Notes under the pieces: model-generated
What the model was told of the DNA's origin: nothing
The model's database searches: none
What the model saw: the letters and a program-made list of their open reading frames with translations, nothing else
In this document: piece after piece, positions 55,736 to 64,000 of the stretch
Position numbering within the stretch: the stretch's first letter is position 1
Layout: each line of letters opens with the position of its first letter
DNA from: Promineifilum sp019695075
GTDB taxonomy: Bacteria; Chloroflexota; Anaerolineae; Promineifilales; Promineifilaceae
Direction: 5' to 3'
Assembly (NCBI GenBank): GCA_026129185.1
Contig: JAHCIO010000022.1
Span: 1-64,000 of the forward strand
Length of the DNA: 64,000 bases
Position numbers and translations under genes: made by a program

Positions 55736-56542
55736 CTGTTCACTCGTCACTTCTTCTATCACCGCCAACATCGCCTCATGAATCCGCCCGTTCGTGGCCA
55801 GCACGTGCATCTGCCGGGCCAGGGTCAGCGACCGACCGTCGATGAGCGTCACACAGCCGCCCGCCTCCTGCACGAGCAGGATGCCCGCGGCGATGTCCCA
55901 GGCGTGAACCTTGAACTCCCAATAGCCGTCCAGGCGGCCGGCGGCGACGTAGGCCATGTCCAGCGCCGCCGAACCCGCCCGCCGCAGCCCGAAGGCGCGC
56001 TTGATGAAGCGGGCGACGTATGCGCCGTTGTCCAGCGGGCTGGTGTGGACATCGTAGGGGAAGCCGGTGGCCAGCAGGCTGCCGACCAGTTCGGTGGCGT
56101 CGCTGACGCGCAGCGGGCGCGCGCCGCGCGGGTCGGTCAGGCGCGCCCCCTGCCCGGCGGCGGCGCTGAAGCACTCGTCGCGCGTCGGGTCGTAGATGAC
56201 GCCCACCAGCGGCCGCGACCCGTCGTAGAGCGCCAGGGAAACGCAGAAGACGGGGAAGCCGTGGGAGAAGTTGCTCGTGCCATCCAGCGGGTCGATGTGC
56301 CAGGTAAGGCCGGCGGCGTCGCCTTCGTTCGTGCCCTCCTCACCCACCAGACCGTGATCGAGGAAGGCGGCGCGCAGCCGTGTGGTAATGAGATGCTCGG
56401 CGGCGACGTCGAACTGGGTCACGAAGTCCACGGCCGAGCTTTTGGTGTGGATTTCCTTGTCGCGGCCGAAGCCGTCCATCAACAAGGCCCCCGCCTCGCG
56501 GGCGATGGCCTCGGCGGTTGTCAGCACAGCGTTGAGATCCAT
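55733..56542 (-). CDS. Inositol monophosphatase family protein
   Basis: Phosphatase of 269 aa of the IMPase/FIG superfamily. Mg-binding motifs: VGEEGTNEGD (near residue 70), WHIDPLDGTSNFSHGFPVF (near 88) and VHAWDIAAGILLVQEAGG (near 213). It hydrolyses a phosphomonoester such as myo-inositol-phosphate or another sugar phosphate; substrate not determinable here. Start ATG 56542; a longer frame to 56614 lacks support. Confidence 0.9.
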   Translation of the reverse strand: MDLNAVLTTAEAIAREAGALLMDGFGRDKEIHTKSSAVDFVTQFDVAAEHLITTRLRAAFLDHGLVGEEGTNEGDAAGLTWHIDPLDGTSNFSHGFPVFCVSLALYDGSRPLVGVIYDPTRDECFSAAAGQGARLTDPRGARPLRVSDATELVGSLLATGFPYDVHTSPLDNGAYVARFIKRAFGLRRAGSAALDMAYVAAGRLDGYWEFKVHAWDIAAGILLVQEAGGCVTLIDGRSLTLARQMHVLATNGRIHEAMLAVIEEVTSEQ

Positions 56543-56619
56543 AGATGGCTCAACTATAGCCCCGTCGCCGGCGGCGGCAACCGGAAGAGGACACGCCGAT
56601 GACGCTGAGGCCATAGACT

Positions 56620-56652
56620 GACGCCGATCAGAAGGCGCTTCTGATCGGCGTC
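56620..56652. terminator. 15-bp perfect hairpin after the giant gene
   Basis: GACGCCGATCAGAAG (56620-56634), GCG loop, CTTCTGATCGGCGTC (56638-56652). Perfect 15-bp stem. It lies downstream of the giant gene at 56711 and upstream of the phosphatase gene on the minus strand. No T-run, so termination may be weak or bidirectional. Confidence 0.65.
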
Positions 56653-56710
56653 AATCCGCTCATTTCACTTAGCCGGCGTTCTTGCGGGCGCGTCAGCCCG
56701 CGAAGGTCGC

Positions 56711-59700
56711 CTACAAGGCGACGATATCGACGTAGACCGGCCGTCCGGCGCTGGTGTTCTCGTAAACCTCTTCCTCGCGCACGACCAGCCGCAGCATCTC
56801 GCCCGCGGCGGCCTCCGGCACGGCGATGTCGCCCTGCCAATGGCGCGTGCCGTCGGCGTCGACCGCGCCGGGCGTCAGGGCCACCTCGGCGGCCTCGGCC
56901 ACGGCCGCCCAGCCCAGCGTCTCGTCGGCAATGTCGGGCCGGCGGCGCTCCAGGCGCGCCACCACGCGGGCGGCGGCATGCACGGCGACGCGGTTGAACG
57001 CCCGCCGCGCCGTGTAGCCTGCGCCGCTGACGTGGATGCGGTGGACGCCCGGCCCGCCGGCGTCGCGGGCGACGGTCAGCAGCCGGTCGGGCGCGGTCTG
57101 CACGAAGTCGGCCAGCATCACACTCGACAGGCGCACGTCCGATAGCGCCCGCGGCTGGAAGCGGGCCAGCGCCAGGCGGATGAACGGGAAGTAGTGCCCG
57201 GCCGTGGGCAAGTCGAGATCGACCGTCCACAGGCCGCGGCTCTCGTCATAGCGCGGCACGAAGCCGACAACGGTCACAAAGCGGTTGGTCAGTTCGCCCA
57301 GGGCCACGCGCGTCTCCACCAGGTCGGCATTGCGGAAGGCCGCCGGCCGCGGCAGTTCCAGCGGTGGGCTGACCCACAGCGGGTCTTGCCCCCAGAAAGT
57401 GGAGTAGCGGTAGAGGTGGTCGCGGGGGTCGGGCACGCCCTGCCCCAGGACGACGGCCAGCAGTTCGCCATCGCCGGAGGAGAACCACGGCCGCTCCAGA
57501 TAGAGCCGCACGCCGCCGCCCAGCCGCCGGCTGCTGGCCGTCGCGCCGTCGTCCTCGGCCGTCCAGCCGAAGGTGGGCAGGGCGTAGCGCAACTGGGGCG
57601 CGGCCGGGCGGGCCGAGGCCAGGATGTCCAACTCCATCTCCGCGCCGGTGCGGCTCAAGTCGTCCCACAGGGTGGGTGGGAAGTACTCGCGGAAGCGGGA
57701 GGTGGCCGCCGGGCGATAGCGGACGCGGCGGTACTTGGTGTCGCCGAAGTCGTGGGCGGCGATCTTCTCCGCCAACAGCCGGCGCTTCTCCCGGCGGTCG
57801 GCCTCGTGGAGCGGCGGGGGCGGCTCGTTGGCCTGCCGCCAGCGGATGTCCTGGGCGACGATGGCGCAACCGTGGGCGTCGAAGGTCAACAACCGGTCAT
57901 CCTCCAGCAACAGGACGTAGCGCCCCGGCGCTTCCAGGTGCGGCACGGCAATGGGCTGGTTGCGCAGGTCGATGGGAATTTCCATGACGTGGGCCTGGCC
58001 GTCGACCGTGTCCGGGGCGGGCGCGGCCGGGTCATCGCGCGGTTCCTTCCAGGTCGCCAACAGGTCGATCTTGGCCGTGGACGGCGCGTGCAGGTCGATG
58101 GCCCCGGTCAGATAAGCGATCGTCTGGCCATAGGGGCGCTCGGCCGTCAGGTCGAGGAACTCCGGCTGGGCCAGCGGGTGCTGCGTGGCATGGATGAGCG
58201 TCAGTTCGTGGAAGGGGGTGAACATCCAGTGGCGGCCTTCCTTGGCCGCGGCCCCGATCTCGTCCAGACGCGCCGGGGCCATCTCGCCTGCCTTAACCGC
58301 CTCCTCCAGCCAGCGCCACAGGCCAACCTGGCTCAGGTCGCCGCCAAAGAGGGAACTGACACGCACCGTGGCCACGCCGGAGCCGGGCAGGAAGACGGTC
58401 AGCACGCGCGCGGCCTCGTCCCACTGCGGCGGGGCGTCCCCCTCGGCCAGTTGTAGCCGGAAGGGCGTCGCCTTCGGCCAGGCCAGCCCGCCCCAGACGA
58501 TAGTCGTCAACTGCCCCGGCGCTGTCCCCGGCAGCCCCTGAAAGACGACCCCGGCCGACCACGGATCGGGCAGGTAAGGCAGTTCCAGCTGCTCCTCGGT
58601 GTGGACGGCATAGCCCTGCGTCGGGTCTTCGGCGCTGGTGGGCACGAAGATGACCGTGGGCAGGCTGGTGTCCGTCAACGAGCCGGCCTCGCGCCGCGCC
58701 AGTTCGTAGACCTCCCGGCGGATGGCGCGCACCTCCTCCTCCGTCAGCGCGCCCGGCTTGGCGTCAAAGGCGGCATCGAGCAGGCCGTGGGCCTCGATCT
58801 GGGCCAGGGCCGCCTTGGGCGCGACGACGTGTCGCTCGTTGACGGCAGCATAGGGCGGGTGCTCGGCGGCGTAGGTCTCGGCCGAGCGGTCGAAGTCGGA
58901 GCGGATGACCAGCCGCGCCGCCGACTCGCCCTCGGTGAACTCGACTCGCGGCACGATCTCCGGCGGGTTGACCGGCTCAAAACGACTGTAGAGCGCCTCC
59001 CGGTCGGCGGGCAGTACCGGCTGGAGCATCCCCGCCAGCCTATCGAGCATTGCCGTGGCCTCGTCCACCGTCGGGCCATTGCCGGCCAGGTCGACGGCGC
59101 GCACGCGCAGCCGGTAGGGACGGCCATAGCGCAGCCGCGGCAGCGAGCCATCTTGCGGCCGGAAGCTCGTCTCCAGCCGCAGCGCGGTCATCGCCTTGTT
59201 GGGCACGTAGTCCGGCTCCGTGCCCGGCTCGTCGGGCGACGGGGCGCGGGGGCTGCGGCTGAGGGCCTTGCCCGGCCGCGGCGCGGATAGGCTCCAGCCG
59301 TCCCACGTGAACAGCGCTTCGTGGATGTAGAGTTCGGCGTTGGGGTCGGGCGGTGTGCCGGGCTTCTCCGCCGGCGTGGCCGCCGAGGGCTGGGTGAAGC
59401 CCTCGTCGGCCAGGTCGAAGGGGCCGCGGGCGTCGTCGAGAGGATTGAACGTACCTACGCGGCGGTGGAGCGAGTACCACAGGCCGGTGGTCACGTCCTG
59501 CACGTCTAGCCGGTAGCCGCGCTGCACGTCCTCGGCGCGCAGGTCGGCCGGCGCGGGCGGGTTCTGCTCCAGCAAAGTATTCAGCGTCAGCGAGCGGTTG
59601 AAATCCTCGGCCATGGCCGCGGCCCGGCCGATCTGGACGATGGCCAGGCCGCTGCTGCGCAGCGCGCCCAGGCCGTCGCGCTCCGGGGCGTCAATGGCCA

Positions 59701-60859
59701 CGGGACGGCCATCGGTCAGCCGGTCGATGCTGTTGACCTGATGCAGCGTCCGCAGGGCCGCGCCGTCGGCGTCCACCTGGACGACATCAACCGCCCCGGC
59801 TACGGGCAGCCACATGCCCGCGCCGGCGTCGCGCGTCGGCCAGGGGATGAACAGGTCTTGCCCGTTCAGCGCCGCCAGGGCGTAGACCGTCCACGGGCTG
59901 ACGTTCAGCGCCCCGGGGTCGGCCGGCAGCGGGGCGAAGTTGGAGGCCCACGTGGCGTTGACGCGCACCTTGCGGGCAGCGAACTCGTTGTCGGAGGCGG
60001 GCAGCGCGCCGTCGGGCACTTCCAGGTCGAAGACCAGCCCCAGCCGCCGCAGCAGCGCCGGGTAGTCGCCCAGAGCGGTCAGCATCTGGTGGAAGTCGAA
60101 CTCGGCCGTGAAGAGGGCCGCGGCCTCATCTTCGCTGGCCGGCAGATCGACCGGCTCGGCCTTCGCCGGGCGGTAGTGGAAGAGCATGGTGCGGTAGAAG
60201 CTGTCGCTGGGCGTGCCCGCCGCGGCAAAGCTGGGTGGCTCGATGAGCGCGCCGCCGCGCTGGCCGGCCGCCCGCCGCGCCCTGGCCTGTTGGCGCGCCC
60301 GCTCCAGCGAACTGCCCAGGCGCTCAGTCAGCGTGGCCTCGTCGGGCACGCGCATGATCTCCCGGTGCGGGCCGTGGATCAGTTCGCGGAACAGCTGGGT
60401 CAGCGCCGGCCCGCGCTCCGGGTCGTCCGGGTCGGGAGCGATGCGCGGCAGGTCGGTGGGCGAGGCGGCGGCCGTCTCGCGGTAGACGCGCTTGACGAAG
60501 TTGAGCACGTCGCGCACCGGGTAGCTGACGATGGGCCGGTCGGCGTAGTCGTCGAATTGGAACGGCCGCACCGGTGTGTCGCCGCGGAAGAACGCCGCCC
60601 ACAGCAGCGGATCGGGCGGCTCGCTGACGACCGTGGCCGGCACAACCGTGCCGTCATCAACTTCCAGCGCAAAGGAGGTCACATCCGGGCCGAGGCGCGC
60701 CGCCCAGTCGAGGAAATCGGGATAGAGGGCCAGCGTGCTGCCCGCGTCGCTGCGCAGGCGCGGCGCGACGAAGACCGACAGCCGCAGCCGCCGCTCCGGC
60801 GCTTCGCCGGCGTAGCCGTTGGGCAGGGCAATCCACACAATCGTCTGCGTTGTGGTCAT
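56711..60859 (-). CDS. Giant protein of unknown function (1382 aa)
   Basis: Protein of 1382 aa without signal peptide or obvious membrane helix, β-rich by appearance. The N-terminal part (RRLRLSVFVAPRLRSDAG ... PDFLDWAARLGPDVTSFALE) is followed by a helical segment with Arg/Ala-rich stretch (about 195-210) and several β-domain-like regions, one Fn3-like (YRLRVRAVDLAGNGPT near 600). I do not recognise a named family. It lies 24 bp after the 1033-aa gene on the same strand and is therefore probably a partner. Ends before a strong hairpin. Confidence 0.75.
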   Translation of the reverse strand: MTTTQTIVWIALPNGYAGEAPERRLRLSVFVAPRLRSDAGSTLALYPDFLDWAARLGPDVTSFALEVDDGTVVPATVVSEPPDPLLWAAFFRGDTPVRPFQFDDYADRPIVSYPVRDVLNFVKRVYRETAAASPTDLPRIAPDPDDPERGPALTQLFRELIHGPHREIMRVPDEATLTERLGSSLERARQQARARRAAGQRGGALIEPPSFAAAGTPSDSFYRTMLFHYRPAKAEPVDLPASEDEAAALFTAEFDFHQMLTALGDYPALLRRLGLVFDLEVPDGALPASDNEFAARKVRVNATWASNFAPLPADPGALNVSPWTVYALAALNGQDLFIPWPTRDAGAGMWLPVAGAVDVVQVDADGAALRTLHQVNSIDRLTDGRPVAIDAPERDGLGALRSSGLAIVQIGRAAAMAEDFNRSLTLNTLLEQNPPAPADLRAEDVQRGYRLDVQDVTTGLWYSLHRRVGTFNPLDDARGPFDLADEGFTQPSAATPAEKPGTPPDPNAELYIHEALFTWDGWSLSAPRPGKALSRSPRAPSPDEPGTEPDYVPNKAMTALRLETSFRPQDGSLPRLRYGRPYRLRVRAVDLAGNGPTVDEATAMLDRLAGMLQPVLPADREALYSRFEPVNPPEIVPRVEFTEGESAARLVIRSDFDRSAETYAAEHPPYAAVNERHVVAPKAALAQIEAHGLLDAAFDAKPGALTEEEVRAIRREVYELARREAGSLTDTSLPTVIFVPTSAEDPTQGYAVHTEEQLELPYLPDPWSAGVVFQGLPGTAPGQLTTIVWGGLAWPKATPFRLQLAEGDAPPQWDEAARVLTVFLPGSGVATVRVSSLFGGDLSQVGLWRWLEEAVKAGEMAPARLDEIGAAAKEGRHWMFTPFHELTLIHATQHPLAQPEFLDLTAERPYGQTIAYLTGAIDLHAPSTAKIDLLATWKEPRDDPAAPAPDTVDGQAHVMEIPIDLRNQPIAVPHLEAPGRYVLLLEDDRLLTFDAHGCAIVAQDIRWRQANEPPPPLHEADRREKRRLLAEKIAAHDFGDTKYRRVRYRPAATSRFREYFPPTLWDDLSRTGAEMELDILASARPAAPQLRYALPTFGWTAEDDGATASSRRLGGGVRLYLERPWFSSGDGELLAVVLGQGVPDPRDHLYRYSTFWGQDPLWVSPPLELPRPAAFRNADLVETRVALGELTNRFVTVVGFVPRYDESRGLWTVDLDLPTAGHYFPFIRLALARFQPRALSDVRLSSVMLADFVQTAPDRLLTVARDAGGPGVHRIHVSGAGYTARRAFNRVAVHAAARVVARLERRRPDIADETLGWAAVAEAAEVALTPGAVDADGTRHWQGDIAVPEAAAGEMLRLVVREEEVYENTSAGRPVYVDIVAL

Positions 60860-60883
60860 AGGATATCCTGATTAGATAGGCGC

Positions 60884-63800
60884 TTAGGCGAAGGCCGCGC
60901 AATAGTCATTCCAGTCGTCGGGGGCGACGACTTGCTCGAAAGTCGGGTCGCCGGCCGCGCCGGCAAAACGGCGCTCAACGGTGAGGGTCACGCTGACGCT
61001 GAAGAAAGCGATCTTGACCGCCACCTTGACCGAAGCCTGCCCCCACACCTCGCCGCCGCCACCCACCTTGCTGCGGAAGGTGAAGCCCAGGTAGAACTCA
61101 ATGGAGATGGAGATGAGGCCCAACACCGACAGATAGCCGCCGCAGCGCAGATAGCCGGTCAGCTTGGTCTCGTCGCCGGCCAGGCTGAAGTAGATGCCGG
61201 CCATGACATAGACGCCGCCGCTGGCCACGCCGAGGTTGAGCGACAGATTGCCGCCAAACTCGATGGCCGCCTCGATCTGCTCCAGTCCGTCGGCGCTGAG
61301 AGCCATGGCGAAGAAACCGCCGCCGCCAAACAGCGTCACGCTGACGAGAAACGGCTTGTGGCGCTCGGAGACGGCAAAGCGCACCGCGGCCGGCTTGCCG
61401 ACGAAGGGCACCGATAGCTGCGCCGAGAGCGACAGGTTTTGCAGGCTGAAGATGCCGATGCCCAGCGAGGGCACGGCCAGGGTGTAGCCGGCCAGGATGC
61501 CCGCGCCATCGACGGTGACGTAGGGCGGGTCGCTGAAGCCATCGGCGGGCAGGATGTCGCGCAGGGTGTTGACGAAGGTCAGCGGGCCTTCGAAGACCAG
61601 ATCGACGCCCTCGGCCGAGATGTCGGGTTTGCGCCCATCCACGGCCCGAAAGCGCAGCGCCGTGAAATTGATCGTCAGCGACTCGAGGAATTCCAGCTTG
61701 AACTGCTCCAACGCGCCATCGATGACGAACGTTGGCGCGCCGCCGTCGAACGGCGTGGTCAGCGTCGCCGTCAGATAGAGTTGGCCGTTGGCGCGCAACC
61801 CGAAGGCGAAGAAGGGGCCGAACTTGAACGGTTGAATCCGTGGCTTCCACACCAACCGGGTGACGGCCGCCGACGGCGGCGTCGTCCGCGGGTCGGCCCC
61901 CGGCGGGTAGGCCAGCGACCCGACCAGCACCGGAGCCTGCACGAAGAAGCCGGGGTCGCGCAGCCGCGCCAGCACGGCGTCGGGCGCGCCCTGCGCCTCG
62001 CGCAGCGCGGCCATGTCGATGGGCACGTCGGGCAGGATGTCGCGGATCGTCATCGTGCCCAGCAGCCGGAACTTGTCGAAGGCCGACAGGTCTAGCTCGG
62101 CCGTCTTGAACTTGTCCGCCTTGGCCACCGCGCCGGCATTGCGCGACAGGCCCTCGACGCCGCTCTCCGGCCGCACCATGCCGCCGGACTTGTCGGCCGC
62201 CAGGGCCAGCGACAACGGCTGGACGAGCTTGACGAAGACCTCGCCGGGATTGCTGGCCGGGCTGAAGCCGTCGTTCAGATAGGTGGTGTCGTAGCCGACA
62301 TCGACGGCTTCCTCGCGGCCCAGAACGCGGTTGACCGCCGGGATGGTCACCCGCGCCGTCGCCATTTTGGGCAGGAAGGGCGGCACGCCCAGCGGCGTCG
62401 GCGTGGTCACGAGTTGGGCCTGGGTGGTAATGGCCTGCGTGTCGAGGCGCGTCTTGCCCGGCTCGGCCGGGTCGTTGGCGGCGAAGGCGATACTCTGCCC
62501 GCGCAGGTCGGCCGTGCGCCGGCCGGCGTCGCCGGCATTGTAGAGGGCCACGATCTCCGGCCATGTCCACACCTTCGGGTCGGGCTGGCCGCCGATGGTC
62601 GAGCGCCGGGCGATCATGGCTCGCAGCGGCACGACGAGCTGTGTTTTCTGGGTTGTGGACGGCTGCCCGTCCCAGTCCTCGCCGATCATCGGGAACAAAA
62701 GCGGTTGGCCGCCGACGGTGGGCCAGAAAGGCGCATCGTCGGCCGGGCGCGGATCGATGATGGGCGAGACGCGCATGGTGATGCGCAGACGACGAAAGGG
62801 GAACTCGCGGCCGGCATGCTGGAACAGCCCTGCCTGCCCCGCGTAGTCCTGGAGCTGCTTCTGGATGATGAAGTACTCGTACCGCCGCAGGTAGGCGACC
62901 GAGCCGAAGATGCCCACCGGCCCGCCGGGCGTCTGGTCGGTGCGGATGAAGGTCGGCTGGAACTGCCGCTCGGTGACGGTGACGATGGAGATGCGGTTGG
63001 CGCAATCGCAGACGAAAGCGGTCTGCACCGTCCGCGCGTACTGGTCGCGCCCCTGGGCCGTCTGGTGCGTCCACTGCTCCAGCGTCAGCGTGGGGTAGCC
63101 CAGGCCGTCCTGTGGTGAACCGGGAATGATGATCGGGTAATCCCATTCACTCTCCAGGTTCGTCCACGCGCCCAGCGACGAGAGCATCAGCCGCCGGGCG
63201 CGGGCGGGCTTGGGAATGTAGCGTGGCGGTAGGCCGTTAGCGGCCAGCATCTGCCGCCAGATCATCAAGCGCACCGGATGGACGACAGCCCAGCCGGGCG
63301 GCCGCGGCAGGGTGAAGTCGCCCGACAGGGTGACCGCCTCGGCCCGGTCGGTGTCGGTCAACGAGTTGGTGAAGGGGATGGCCGGCCGCGTGCTCCAAAC
63401 GACGCGCACCGAGCGGTCGTCGCTGGCGGCGGTGATGGGGTTGCCGCCGGCGTCCACGTCGCGGCGGCCGAGGCGCGTCTGCCAGAGGGCGAAGCGGCCG
63501 TCGCGCTCGTGGGGCGTCGTGTCGTGGAGCCAGCCGCCGCTGGCGTCGGGCGACAGAAGCAGGCCGGTGGGCAACTCCAGCGCCGTCTGGTTGAAGGCCG
63601 GAGCGGCCGGGGCCGGGCCGCTGGTCGCGTCGGGCGGCAGGGCGTTCGGCGGCAGCAGTGGCTCCAGCGCGCGCCAGTCAAGCAGCGCCTCCAGCGTCAG
63701 CCCCACCGTTTCCACGCCCTCCGGCAGGCGAAAGGCCAACCGGCTGGCCCCGGCCAACCAGCCCTCCACCGGCAGTGGCCCGGCCGACAACGCGCCGGCC

Positions 63801-63985
63801 GCGTTCTGGGCGAAGGCTTCTTCGGCAACGTGCTGGGGCGGGAAGTGATAGAGGAGAACAGCCGGTTCGGCCGCGTTTGTGCGCACAAGCAAGTCGCCTT
63901 CCACATGCATATTGACCGCCTGAACGGTCAGCATCAGGAAGTCCTCTTTGCGCAGCAGGGTCAGGAAGATCGATTCCGGTTCCAT
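60884..63985 (-). CDS. Giant protein of unknown function (1033 aa), partner of the 1382-aa protein
   Basis: Protein of 1033 aa. The N-terminal 350 residues are soluble-looking. The C-terminal 250 residues are glycine-rich and alternately hydrophobic (VTLFGGGGFFAMALSADGLE, IEFGGNLSLNLGVASGGVYV, GYLRCGGYLSVLGLISISIE, FFSVSVTLTVERRFAGAA), suggesting a large β-sheet or barrel-like module that recurs in big actinobacterial and Chloroflexota proteins. Function unknown. Start ATG 63985 has GGGAG 7 bp upstream; ATG 63934 is an alternative. It leads the two-gene unit. Confidence 0.75.
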   Translation of the reverse strand: MEPESIFLTLLRKEDFLMLTVQAVNMHVEGDLLVRTNAAEPAVLLYHFPPQHVAEEAFAQNAAGALSAGPLPVEGWLAGASRLAFRLPEGVETVGLTLEALLDWRALEPLLPPNALPPDATSGPAPAAPAFNQTALELPTGLLLSPDASGGWLHDTTPHERDGRFALWQTRLGRRDVDAGGNPITAASDDRSVRVVWSTRPAIPFTNSLTDTDRAEAVTLSGDFTLPRPPGWAVVHPVRLMIWRQMLAANGLPPRYIPKPARARRLMLSSLGAWTNLESEWDYPIIIPGSPQDGLGYPTLTLEQWTHQTAQGRDQYARTVQTAFVCDCANRISIVTVTERQFQPTFIRTDQTPGGPVGIFGSVAYLRRYEYFIIQKQLQDYAGQAGLFQHAGREFPFRRLRITMRVSPIIDPRPADDAPFWPTVGGQPLLFPMIGEDWDGQPSTTQKTQLVVPLRAMIARRSTIGGQPDPKVWTWPEIVALYNAGDAGRRTADLRGQSIAFAANDPAEPGKTRLDTQAITTQAQLVTTPTPLGVPPFLPKMATARVTIPAVNRVLGREEAVDVGYDTTYLNDGFSPASNPGEVFVKLVQPLSLALAADKSGGMVRPESGVEGLSRNAGAVAKADKFKTAELDLSAFDKFRLLGTMTIRDILPDVPIDMAALREAQGAPDAVLARLRDPGFFVQAPVLVGSLAYPPGADPRTTPPSAAVTRLVWKPRIQPFKFGPFFAFGLRANGQLYLTATLTTPFDGGAPTFVIDGALEQFKLEFLESLTINFTALRFRAVDGRKPDISAEGVDLVFEGPLTFVNTLRDILPADGFSDPPYVTVDGAGILAGYTLAVPSLGIGIFSLQNLSLSAQLSVPFVGKPAAVRFAVSERHKPFLVSVTLFGGGGFFAMALSADGLEQIEAAIEFGGNLSLNLGVASGGVYVMAGIYFSLAGDETKLTGYLRCGGYLSVLGLISISIEFYLGFTFRSKVGGGGEVWGQASVKVAVKIAFFSVSVTLTVERRFAGAAGDPTFEQVVAPDDWNDYCAAFA

Positions 63986-64000
63986 AGTTCTCCCATTCGA

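Overview
The window is GC-rich and densely coded. It most likely comes from a member of the Chloroflexota, perhaps an Anaerolineae-type lineage. This is an inference from three things: an archaeal-type acetoacetyl-CoA/HMG-CoA gene cluster in an otherwise bacterial genome, a sugar-phosphate-type bacterial microcompartment (BMC) locus, and many G-rich hairpin repeats between genes. There is no rRNA to confirm it. No tRNA, rRNA or CRISPR array was seen.

Layout. (1) 40-6668: a signal peptidase gene followed by a compact BMC operon. It has RpiB-like, DeoC and CoA-acylating aldehyde dehydrogenase cargo with similar N-terminal helices, and one hexamer, two trimer and three pentamer shell genes. (2) 6669-9420: an AT-richer patch with an IS3 remnant, a truncated Rhs toxin gene and two small membrane or lipoprotein genes. 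(3) 9423-11255: a secreted-type zinc metallopeptidase. (4) 11474-15750: HMG-CoA reductase, HMG-CoA synthase, a thiolase-like protein and a DUF35 Zn-ribbon/OB protein. (5) 15713-25881: a 10.15-kb integrated element inserted in the 3' end of the DUF35 gene and bounded by a 16-bp direct repeat. It carries a serine recombinase, a tyrosine recombinase, a replication initiator containing an iteron-like array, and small phage-like genes. The lost DUF35 tail and the host operon terminator sit just beyond it. (6) 26065-32336: a LuxR/MalT-type regulator and a five-gene operon with a candidate operator. (7) 32394-42620: housekeeping and membrane genes, including DUF1905, endonuclease III, three AI-2E-family proteins, an ABC-2 exporter, CsbD and TSUP. 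(8) 42662-56542: a glycerol and dihydroxyacetone locus with GlpF, DhaK, DhaL, GlpK, a GlpA-type FAD subunit next to SdhB/SdhC/SdhD-type subunits, an all-in-one DhaM-HPr-EI protein, a DhaR-type regulator and an inositol-phosphatase-family enzyme. (9) 56711-63985: two giant proteins of unknown function in one transcription unit.

How the genes work together. In the BMC, DeoC would split deoxyribose-5-phosphate to acetaldehyde and glyceraldehyde-3-phosphate, the aldehyde dehydrogenase would make acetyl-CoA, and RpiB would isomerise pentose phosphates. In the glycerol locus, glycerol enters by GlpF, is phosphorylated by GlpK, and glycerol-3-phosphate may be oxidised by a GlpA/SdhBCD-like membrane complex. 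Dihydroxyacetone is phosphorylated by DhaK/L using PEP through the DhaM-HPr-EI fusion. The most notable points are the att-site architecture of the integrated element, the GlpA-SdhBCD gene set, the iterons inside the replication gene, and the thiolase-like gene lacking its usual nucleophile.
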